DNA from: an uncultured Mycoplasmatota bacterium
GTDB taxonomy: Bacteria > Bacillota_I > Bacilli_A > RF39 > UBA660
DNA length: 31,982 nucleotides
NCBI GenBank assembly: GCA_900547995.1
Contig: URIY01000017.1
Coordinates: 1-31,982, forward strand
Reading direction: 5' to 3'
The notes beneath the pieces were generated by a model that did no database searches, was not told where the DNA came from, and was given only the letters and a program-made list of their open reading frames with translations. Of this stretch, positions 1 through 6,291 are shown one piece after another; within the stretch, counting starts at the first letter, position 1, and each line of letters opens with the position of its first letter. The position numbers were made by a program, and so were the translations under genes.

Positions 1-27
1 CTTAATTCTTGCTTAATACTTACTTAA
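1..27. repeat. iteron-like 11-bp direct repeats, left cluster (cut by window edge)
   Basis: Two adjacent 11-bp units, TTCTTGCTTAA (6-16) and TACTTACTTAA (17-27), follow a partial CTTAA. They match the family of units at 1084-1127 on the other side of the fic gene. The cluster probably continues left of the window. Iteron or recombination-site function is inference. Confidence 0.6.
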
Positions 28-28
28 A

Positions 29-1024
29 TTAATTTTTATAATACATTTGATTTTTACTTGTTGGTTTATCTGGAATAGTTAAACTAACTAAACCTTGTTT
101 AATAGCAGGATCAAGATATTGTCCTCTTAAAGTTTCTTTAGATTTAATTCCTAATTTTCCCATTATTTTAGTTGCTGTCATTGGTTTACCAGATTCCATA
201 ACATCTAATAATTTATTTATATTAATTGTTTCATTTGTAATTGGTAGGTGAGAAGTAGATATTGCTTCATCTAAAGTTTCATCTATCATTTTTAACATAA
301 ATTCAATAAATACATTTGAGTTAGCATTTTTATGACACTTAGCTATTGAATCATAGTATTCATCTTGATATTTATGAATTTTAGATTCAATTGGTAAATA
401 TTCAAAAATATCTTTCCATTTATAAAGAATTGAATTTTGCCATAATCTAACTGTTCTACCATTACCATTTGTAAATGGATGAATAAATACAAATTCATAA
501 TGGAATATACTTGATAAAATTAAAGGATGAATTGTATCCTTATTTTCATTCAACCATTCAAATAAATCATGCATTAATGAATTGACTCTATCTCCTGGTG
601 GACATACAAATATACAATTACCATTATCATCAAATATACCTTCTGAAGTAGTTCTAAATTCTCCAGATACTTCTTCAACTAAGAAAGTCATAACTCCATG
701 AACTTTTTTTAAATCATCAATAGAGTATGGATTAATGTCTTTTAACATTTCATATGCTTTATAAGCATTTTTAACTTCTTGAATGTCCTTTTGTTCACCA
801 ATAACTAATTTACCATTGATAACATCTTTTACTTGTTCTAAACTAAGTGGATTATTTTCAATAGCAACAGAAGAGTGAACTGAATTTATTTTAGTTTGTT
901 TTCTTAAATATGGTGTTTTATCTAAATTAGTAAAAGAATCCAATTTACCGATTTTTTCCATAATATCAGAAACTTTTTTTAACATTTCATTTGATATCTC
1001 AAATGGTGGAATATATTTATCCAT
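29..1024 (-). CDS. Fic family protein (class II, self-inhibited AMPylator type)
   Basis: 331 aa. The catalytic loop HPFTNGNGR (about residues 182-190) is the Fic signature: the His is the general base and the NGNGR segment binds nucleotide phosphate. An N-terminal SVAIEN (about 52-57) fits the inhibitory motif (S/T)xxxE(G/N), which places it in class II, where the inhibitory helix lies in the same chain. The C-terminal 70 residues look like a winged helix (TATKIMGKLGIKSKETL). Fic enzymes transfer AMP from ATP to protein hydroxyls; the target here is unknown. I chose the ATG at 1024 rather than the GTG at 1033 because GAGGTG lies 6 nt upstream of that ATG and the GTG is part of this ribosome binding site. 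It sits downstream of the relaxase gene on the same strand, with 11-bp repeats on both sides, so it is probably cargo of the mobile element. No partner antitoxin gene is seen, as expected for class II. Confidence 0.88.
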   Translation of the reverse strand: MDKYIPPFEISNEMLKKVSDIMEKIGKLDSFTNLDKTPYLRKQTKINSVHSSVAIENNPLSLEQVKDVINGKLVIGEQKDIQEVKNAYKAYEMLKDINPYSIDDLKKVHGVMTFLVEEVSGEFRTTSEGIFDDNGNCIFVCPPGDRVNSLMHDLFEWLNENKDTIHPLILSSIFHYEFVFIHPFTNGNGRTVRLWQNSILYKWKDIFEYLPIESKIHKYQDEYYDSIAKCHKNANSNVFIEFMLKMIDETLDEAISTSHLPITNETININKLLDVMESGKPMTATKIMGKLGIKSKETLRGQYLDPAIKQGLVSLTIPDKPTSKNQMYYKN

Positions 1025-1083
1025 TAAAATCACCTCATTTTGCTATTTATATTATACCATTTTATTGAAAAATATACAACATA

Positions 1084-1127
1084 TCTTGCTTAAATCTTGC
1101 TTAAAACTTGCTTAAATTCTACTTAAA
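1084..1127. repeat. four tandem 11-bp iteron-like repeats
   Basis: Units are TCTTGCTTAAA (1084-1094), TCTTGCTTAAA (1095-1105), ACTTGCTTAAA (1106-1116) and TTCTACTTAAA (1117-1127). The last unit overlaps the stop codon of the relaxase gene. The 11-bp period is close to one helical turn, as in iterons bound by plasmid Rep proteins. The same repeat recurs at 1-27. Confidence 0.75.
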
Positions 1128-2460
1128 GTTCATAATCATCAGATTTATCTTTTTCATATTTTTTATTTATTTTTTTACTTAAACTTTTAAATGAATATGA
1201 ATCATATTCTTGATTTTTATCTACATCAAAACCTAAAGTTCTTTTTAATGCTTTATACAAATCTATAGCTACAGTTTTAACACTGTTTATAATTGCATCG
1301 ATATTTTCTTTTAATTCAGTTAAGTCATTTCTTAATGAATTAATTATTGTATTTTGAAAATTAATAGTTTCATCTTTTTCTTTAATTATTAATTGTTGAT
1401 TTTCAATTATTTTATCTTTATTTAAATTATCTTTAGTTATTTGTTTGGAATAGTTGGAAAGGTTAGTAATATCGCTTTCTTTATAACCTAGTATTTTGCC
1501 TTTTTCTGGATTTAGAAGAGGATTTGTATCTACATCAAATATTTTATCCATATACTTTAATTCAGTGTTATTTAAAGCTTTATTTTTGCTTAATTCAATT
1601 TCTAATAATTTATTTTGCTCTTGTAAATCTTTTAATTGTTTTTCTGCTTTGGTTAAATGATGTTTATTAGCACCAACTTCGCCTCTATCAAGATTAAAAC
1701 CTTTTTCATTAATAAATTTGTTATAGTCATCCTGGATTTTTGCATAAGATGTTTTAAATCCTTTTTCTTTCCAAAATTGATCAGAATTAAGAAAATTACC
1801 ATATTCAATTTCATATACATTTTTACCGTTTTTATCTTTCTTTTGAATAGGAATCATTTTTTCTATACCATCTTTTGTTATATATGGCTTTAATATTTGA
1901 TGACCATCTTTATCAGTTTCAAAAACTTTTCTTTTAACTTCATTAACTACTGGAGTAAAGTAGAAATGCATATGAGGAGTATTTTCATCAAAATGAATGG
2001 CAGAGTAGATAACATTCTCTTTACCAACTAAATTACACATAAATTCATTTGAATAATTAAAATATTCTAAAACTCTTTCTGGAATATCTTCTTTTGATTT
2101 TATTAATGCTTTTTGAATTGGTTCTCCTTTATGTTTTCCTTCAGTATGAAATTCACCAGTATCTTCAAATTTCATTCCTAATGATTTGAAAAATTCTTGA
2201 CCACTTGTTATTACACATCCATTTAATAAATTTATATTTTTGCTATTCTTGTTAAATTCTATATTATTCCTATATAAAGTTTTATATGTAGAACTAGCTA
2301 AATCTGAACTACATAATGGAACAAACTCTATATTAAATTTTGTCCTTTCTTTATCATAATTTCCTGTACCAATTCTATCAGTAAGTTCTTTACTAAGTCC
2401 TCCAATGTCTGATGATTTTATCTTATTATTAATAGTTAATACTTGATATCCATCAAACAT
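1123..2460 (-). CDS. MobV-family relaxase (plasmid recombination/mobilization protein, Mob_Pre)
   Basis: 445 aa. The N-terminal half is the relaxase domain. The metal-binding signature HFDENTPHMH matches the HxDExTPHxH motif of MobV/Pre proteins such as pMV158 MobM. The C-terminal half (from about residue 265) is a long charged helix with a coiled-coil pattern, also typical of the family. These enzymes nick one strand at oriT and start conjugative transfer with the help of a resident conjugation system. The start is supported by GAAAGGA 8 nt upstream of the ATG. The 266-nt noncoding stretch just upstream is the natural place for oriT. The stop codon lies inside the 11-bp repeat cluster. No coupling protein or mating-pair genes are visible, so the element would be mobilizable rather than self-transmissible. 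Confidence 0.93.
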   Translation of the reverse strand: MFDGYQVLTINNKIKSSDIGGLSKELTDRIGTGNYDKERTKFNIEFVPLCSSDLASSTYKTLYRNNIEFNKNSKNINLLNGCVITSGQEFFKSLGMKFEDTGEFHTEGKHKGEPIQKALIKSKEDIPERVLEYFNYSNEFMCNLVGKENVIYSAIHFDENTPHMHFYFTPVVNEVKRKVFETDKDGHQILKPYITKDGIEKMIPIQKKDKNGKNVYEIEYGNFLNSDQFWKEKGFKTSYAKIQDDYNKFINEKGFNLDRGEVGANKHHLTKAEKQLKDLQEQNKLLEIELSKNKALNNTELKYMDKIFDVDTNPLLNPEKGKILGYKESDITNLSNYSKQITKDNLNKDKIIENQQLIIKEKDETINFQNTIINSLRNDLTELKENIDAIINSVKTVAIDLYKALKRTLGFDVDKNQEYDSYSFKSLSKKINKKYEKDKSDDYEL

Positions 2461-2726
2461 ATTTATAATCCTTTCATAAATTTTGTGACATTATGACGTT
2501 AATGAGTTGGGTATCATCGTGAGGATGGTCATTTTATGACCTATCTCACTAGGGCATAGCCCGATGTGAGTTAAGGGAATCCCTTAAAATTCCATTCTTG
2601 TTTAAGCAAAGACTTAAGATTAACTTAAGCCTAAGCAATAAACAAGAGATTATTTATTTCATCAATAAATAATCAGAAGATGAGTCATTATCGCACTTTC
2701 ATTTTTCCGAAACAAAACGTGCCCCA
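2461..2726. other. dyad-rich noncoding region, candidate oriT/replication origin
   Basis: 266 nt without a gene, packed with inverted repeats: GGTCAT/ATGACC (2527-2532, 2536-2541); nested CTCAC/GTGAG (2545-2549, 2566-2570) around GGGC/GCCC (2552-2555, 2559-2562); TTAAGGGA/TCCCTTAA (2571-2578, 2580-2587); CTTGTTTA/TAAACAAG (2597-2604, 2639-2646) enclosing two ACTTAAG copies; and GATTATTTATT/AATAAATAATC (2648-2658, 2664-2674). It separates the relaxase gene from the RepA-like gene. Clustered hairpins upstream of a MobV gene are typical of oriT or a single-strand origin. The nick site could not be assigned. Confidence 0.6.
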
Positions 2727-3692
2727 TTATTCATCTTCATCTTGCGAAGGTTCTATAAATGTAGCATGATATGATCTGCTATCAGCAGTTCTACATTTAG
2801 TAATGTGAACACCTTCGCTTTCTAAAAGTTCGATACTATTATTTAATAGTCTTCCGAATCTTTTAGGTGACATCGGTATATTAGCTTTTAATACAATATC
2901 AGTACAAGTGAAATCTATATCTTTTTGACTAGCAACATATTTAATAAACGATGTCATTTCATATGAAAGTTCATCTTCTTCGATAGAATTAATTTTTTTA
3001 AATATAAGATTATCTAATTTCTTTAATTGAATATCTAGTTCTGGAAAATCTCTATTAATTGTTTGTAATTTAACGTATTTTTTATTAGCTTTATTTTCAA
3101 TTAAAGTTATTCTTCCATCAACTGTTGCATCTAATGCAATACTTCCTAAAGTTTTACCTGTTTTATTTAAATGATGTGTAACTAAAAAAGTTATATTATA
3201 TTTATCACAATAAGTTCTTAATTTTGGAAATACTTGTTGAGCAATATCTTGGTAATTATTAATATCATATTGGGCTCCAAAATCAATATCCTTTAACATA
3301 TCTAAAATTATAAGTTTACCATTATAATCTTCAGCAAAAGTTTTTATATCATATTTTAAATCTCTTAATGATATATTAGATTTATTTTGTCTATCTATTA
3401 TAAATAAAGAGTCTTTTTTTGCCGAAAGTTCTAGGAACTCTAATCGTTCCTTCAATTGACCTTCATCAGATTCTGTGGTAACATATAAGACAGGTGAGGG
3501 ATTTACTTTGTGTCCTAAAAATGGTGTTCCGTTAATAACTGAGCAGGAAAGTTGCAGTGCCAACATAGACTTTCCTACTTTTGGATTAGATACTAAGAGA
3601 TACGCACCTTTAGACTTCATTATGTTGTTTATGATGATGTCTTTTTTTATGTTTGTATCTACTTGTTCAATTGGTTTAAGCAAGTTTAACAT
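2727..3692 (-). CDS. RepA-like RecA-fold ATPase/helicase (AAA_25 type)
   Basis: 321 aa. A Walker A motif, SNPKVGKS (about residues 35-42), a Walker B strand KLIILD (126-131) and the downstream THHLNK (172-177) mark a RecA-like hexameric ATPase related to plasmid RepA helicases and DnaB-like AAA_25 proteins. The C-terminal third (about 240-312) looks like a winged helix (TCTDIVLKANIPMSPKRFGRLL). It probably unwinds or loads at the element's replication origin. The ATG at 3692 directly abuts its GGGAG ribosome binding site; a TTG three codons later (3683) lies at a more normal distance and may be the true start. It follows the 59-residue gene on the same strand and precedes the candidate origin region. 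Confidence 0.8.
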   Translation of the reverse strand: MLNLLKPIEQVDTNIKKDIIINNIMKSKGAYLLVSNPKVGKSMLALQLSCSVINGTPFLGHKVNPSPVLYVTTESDEGQLKERLEFLELSAKKDSLFIIDRQNKSNISLRDLKYDIKTFAEDYNGKLIILDMLKDIDFGAQYDINNYQDIAQQVFPKLRTYCDKYNITFLVTHHLNKTGKTLGSIALDATVDGRITLIENKANKKYVKLQTINRDFPELDIQLKKLDNLIFKKINSIEEDELSYEMTSFIKYVASQKDIDFTCTDIVLKANIPMSPKRFGRLLNNSIELLESEGVHITKCRTADSRSYHATFIEPSQDEDE

Positions 3693-3749
3693 CTCCCTTC
3701 ATATTTTTACTTCTAGATTCTAAATAATCAATATCTATATTTAAATATT

Positions 3750-3929
3750 TTACGACTTCTTGCATGGAACTGCATTCTTTGGAACATAATATCCTTTGCT
3801 TTCTAGGTCGTTTTTTATTTTGCTTTTAATAGCTAGTGCTGAATTTCTTCCTATATTTGCTAGTTTCATTAAATCAGATAAGTTGCACCATTGTTGTGCG
3901 ATTAATTTTAAAGTTTCATCTACAGTCAT
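3750..3929 (-). CDS. small 59-aa protein, possible excisionase-like/DNA-binding accessory protein
   Basis: Begins MTVDETLKLI after a strong GGAGGTG ribosome binding site and ends ...NAVPCKKS. The middle (NLSDLMKLANIGRNSALAIK) reads like a short helix-turn-helix followed by basic residues. Small proteins of this look often sit beside RepA-like genes in integrative elements, where they act in excision or replication control. I do not recognise a specific family. The gene lies 13 nt downstream of the 107-aa gene and 57 nt upstream of the ATPase gene, so the three are probably one leftward operon. Confidence 0.65.
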   Translation of the reverse strand: MTVDETLKLIAQQWCNLSDLMKLANIGRNSALAIKSKIKNDLESKGYYVPKNAVPCKKS

Positions 3930-3942
3930 ATTACACCTCCTT

Positions 3943-4266
3943 TTATCTTTCTAATTCTTTTAATTTTTTATGTTTCAAATTAACTAAGTTTTTAAATTCA
4001 TCAGTTGGTTGTATTGAAACATTAAGACCAAGATATGAATCTTTATCTACACATTCTTCTAAATTATAAAAATGTGCATAATCATATTTTTCTAATTCTT
4101 TAGAACTATTAATAGTTTCTTCTCTAGTATTTTTGTTTATTAATAATCTCCTAAGTGATTTAGTTAAGTCATAACAGATTAAACAATATAATCCTTTAGC
4201 ACTTAATGATAAATCTGGATTATCTAAAACATCTTTTCTTACCAAAGTGAAATATTTTTGATCCAT
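3943..4266 (-). CDS. replication-initiator-like winged-helix protein
   Basis: 107 aa. The N-terminus (YFTLVRKDVLDNPDLSLSAK, then GLYCLI) matches the opening of many Gram-positive plasmid and phage replication proteins and DnaD-like winged helices, where a stretch like 'ELSLKAKGLYAYL' forms the first helices. It is much shorter than a full initiator, so it may be a regulatory or truncated version. A good AGGAGG ribosome binding site precedes the ATG. It is first in the leftward operon, downstream of a promoter whose spacer holds a TGTCCGA operator. Role in replication is inference. Confidence 0.6.
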   Translation of the reverse strand: MDQKYFTLVRKDVLDNPDLSLSAKGLYCLICYDLTKSLRRLLINKNTREETINSSKELEKYDYAHFYNLEECVDKDSYLGLNVSIQPTDEFKNLVNLKHKKLKELER

Positions 4267-4448
4267 TTTTAATACCTCCTTTACTTACTTCAAAAGGGTA
4301 GAGTTTTCCCTGGGCAATTGCCCTTTGTGAAATTTTAGTTATTTCATAACTCCCTTGCCAATAGGGTTATTTCTGTCCTGCATTTTTTTACTTAATGTCT
4401 TATCGGCGATTTCCACTAAGACTAAATTTTCAAAGAACTATTTAACTA
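4267..4448 (-). promoter_or_regulatory. structured 5' leader of the leftward replication/mobilization operon
   Basis: About 170 nt between the leftward promoter and the first gene. It contains the dyads GGGCAATTGCCC (4312-4323) and AGTTAT/ATAACT (4337-4342, 4346-4351), and an imperfect CCCT/AGGG stem near 4352-4367. The length and folding potential suggest control of copy number or translation through RNA structure. No known riboswitch was recognised. Confidence 0.35.
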
Positions 4449-4476
4449 AATATATCTTGTCCGATATATCAGTCAA
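4449..4476 (-). promoter_or_regulatory. leftward promoter for the replication/mobilization genes
   Basis: On the minus strand, TTGACT (4476-4471) and TATATT (4454-4449) are separated by 16 bp. A TGTCCGA site lies inside the spacer (plus-strand 4458-4464), so a bound repressor would block polymerase. Confidence 0.6.
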
Positions 4477-4535
4477 TTAAATAATAGCACTGTCCGAAAA
4501 AAATGTCAATGCTTTTTTGTCCGAAAATATAGACA
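4458..4535. promoter_or_regulatory. three TGTCCGA operator sites between divergent promoters
   Basis: TGTCCGA occurs at 4458-4464, 4491-4497 and 4518-4524. The third is half of a TGTC-N10-GACA dyad (4518-4535) that overlaps the -35 of the rightward promoter; the first lies in the leftward promoter spacer. Position and symmetry fit binding by the XRE protein encoded immediately downstream. Confidence 0.65.
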
Positions 4536-4558
4536 AATTAAATTTTAAATGATAAAAT
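4530..4558 (+). promoter_or_regulatory. rightward promoter for the XRE-methyltransferase-McrBC operon
   Basis: TAGACA (4530-4535), a 17-bp spacer, and TAAAAT (4553-4558). The -35 overlaps the TGTC...GACA operator, which suggests autorepression by the XRE protein. Confidence 0.65.
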
Positions 4559-4598
4559 AGATTTATAAAGGAATAATTAGGAAGAAAGTAGGGTTGAT

Positions 4599-5114
4599 AT
4601 GAATTCTGAAAAACTACAAAATTTATTATTAAGCGCAATAGATAGAAAAGGTATTTCTCAAAGAGAGCTAGCTAAATTAACAGGAATTAGTAGAAGTACT
4701 TTAAATGATATTGTTAATGGAAAAATAAAAAAGATCAATTTAGATGATCTTTACCAAATATCAAATATATTAGAATTAAATTTAGAAAATTTGCTTGAAG
4801 CTTGTGGCTTTAAGAGTGTAATAAAATTACTTCACACAGATAGATATGCTGGAATGTCTAATAGAGAGTTAAAAGAAAAAATAGACGAATACCAACGATC
4901 TGAAATGGATTTATTAGAGTGGGATGCAAAAAAAAGAAGACAAGCAACAAAAATAAGTAAAGATTTATTTGACATTAAAAATAAGATTAAATGGTCAATA
5001 AATGATGGTCAAAAGTATTCTAATGAAGAACAAGTTATGGATATTGATAAAGCAATTGAAAGTTTAAAATTTATTAATGAAAAGTATGATTATAGTAAAC
5101 TTCCAAGAAAGTAA
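4599..5114 (+). CDS. XRE-family transcriptional regulator
   Basis: 171 aa. Residues about 5-65 form a classic HTH_3 domain (ISQRELAKLTGISRSTLNDI, then VNGKIKKINLDDLYQIS). The rest is a charged helical region (about 90-170) without a recognised fold, making it longer than the 80-100-aa C proteins of restriction systems. It lies just downstream of the divergent operator region and upstream of the methyltransferase on the same strand, so it probably represses its own promoter and the leftward replication genes. Repressing rather than activating is inferred from operator positions. A phage-type immunity repressor role for the element is an alternative. Confidence 0.88.
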   Translation: MNSEKLQNLLLSAIDRKGISQRELAKLTGISRSTLNDIVNGKIKKINLDDLYQISNILELNLENLLEACGFKSVIKLLHTDRYAGMSNRELKEKIDEYQRSEMDLLEWDAKKRRQATKISKDLFDIKNKIKWSINDGQKYSNEEQVMDIDKAIESLKFINEKYDYSKLPRK

Positions 5115-5163
5115 ATTTAATAAGTAGATTTTATAAGGTATAAAAAATAATTTAAGAAAGTAG

Positions 5164-6291
5164 ATGCGTAATATGAAGTATAATAATAAAAATAAGCTTA
5201 AAATTGCTACTGTATTTAGTGGAATAGGCGCAGCAGAACAAGCTTTAAAACAATTAAAAATACCACATGAAATAGTTTTTGCGTGTGATAATGGAGAAAG
5301 ATATTTAGATTATTCTGTAGAAAAAATAAATGAGATTATAAATGAACATCCAAAAAAAGATAAAGAAAGCGTTATAAGAAAATTATATGATAGTACAGGT
5401 AAACCTAACAATGTTAAAAAATCTTATTTTGCTAATTATAAAATAAAAGAAAATCAATGGTTTGAAGATGTACGATTTTTAGATGGAAAACAATATAAGG
5501 GTTCTGTTGATTTATTTGTAGGCGGAAGCCCTTGTCAAAGTTTTTCTACATATGGCCATAGAAAAGGTTTAGAAGATACTCGAGGAACTTTGTTTTATGA
5601 TTATGCTAGATTGGTATTGGAGATTCAACCGAAAGCTTTTATTTTTGAAAATGTAACCGGATTATTAAATCATGATGGTGGTAAGACTTGGAAAATAATA
5701 AGAGAGACTTTTGAATCATTGAATTATAATATAAAAATGCAGATTTTAAATGCTGCAGATTATAATCTTCCGCAATTGAGAAGAAGAGTTTTTGTTGTAG
5801 GCATTAATAAGAAATTAAAATGTCCAGAATACCAATTTCCTAAGCCTGTTCCTTTAACAAAAAAAAGTACAGATTATTTAGATAAATTTGTTCCAAATGA
5901 ATATTATTTGGGTGAAAAAGGCTTTAATTTTGTTACAAAAGTTGAGAGAAGTGCAAGAAGAGCGAGAGTAAATCAGGATATAATTGGATGTCAAACTGCA
6001 AATCAACAATTTAATTGGGTAGGAGACTTTAGAGTTGAAACTCCAACAGAAAGTCATATGAACGATGATAGAATATTTAAAGGGATGTATAATGGAAAAT
6101 TAGCTGTTGCAAGAAAAATGACACCAAATGAATTATTGAGATTAATGGGATTTGAGAATTTTAATGTTGTTGTAAAGGATACAGTAATGTGGAGGCAGAC
6201 TGGTAATTCAATTGCTGTTCCAGTTATTAAAGCGGTTATAGAAGAGATTATTAATACACTTGATAAAGCAGAAGGTGAAATAGATGAATAG
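5164..6291 (+). CDS. DNA (cytosine-5) methyltransferase of a McrBC-linked restriction-modification system
   Basis: 375 aa with the C5-methyltransferase motifs in order: FSGIGAAE (motif I, S-adenosylmethionine binding), GGSPCQSFS (motif IV, catalytic Cys124), FENVTGLL (VI), QLRRRVFVVG (VIII), RKMTPNELLRLMGF (IX) and QTGNSIAVPV (X). The target-recognition segment lies between VIII and IX (about residues 220-315). The enzyme would protect the host's own sites from the nuclease encoded next. Starts are possible at 5164 or at the fourth codon; neither has a strong ribosome binding site, so translation may be modest. The last codons overlap the next gene by 8 nt, which points to translational coupling. 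The recognition sequence cannot be read from the protein. Confidence 0.93.
   Translation: MRNMKYNNKNKLKIATVFSGIGAAEQALKQLKIPHEIVFACDNGERYLDYSVEKINEIINEHPKKDKESVIRKLYDSTGKPNNVKKSYFANYKIKENQWFEDVRFLDGKQYKGSVDLFVGGSPCQSFSTYGHRKGLEDTRGTLFYDYARLVLEIQPKAFIFENVTGLLNHDGGKTWKIIRETFESLNYNIKMQILNAADYNLPQLRRRVFVVGINKKLKCPEYQFPKPVPLTKKSTDYLDKFVPNEYYLGEKGFNFVTKVERSARRARVNQDIIGCQTANQQFNWVGDFRVETPTESHMNDDRIFKGMYNGKLAVARKMTPNELLRLMGFENFNVVVKDTVMWRQTGNSIAVPVIKAVIEEIINTLDKAEGEIDE

Noticed and set aside
1657..1893. 78-codon plus-strand frame inside the relaxase gene
   Set aside because: It lies wholly opposite a conserved relaxase domain, has no ribosome binding site, and is Phe/Ile-rich as expected for an antisense shadow.
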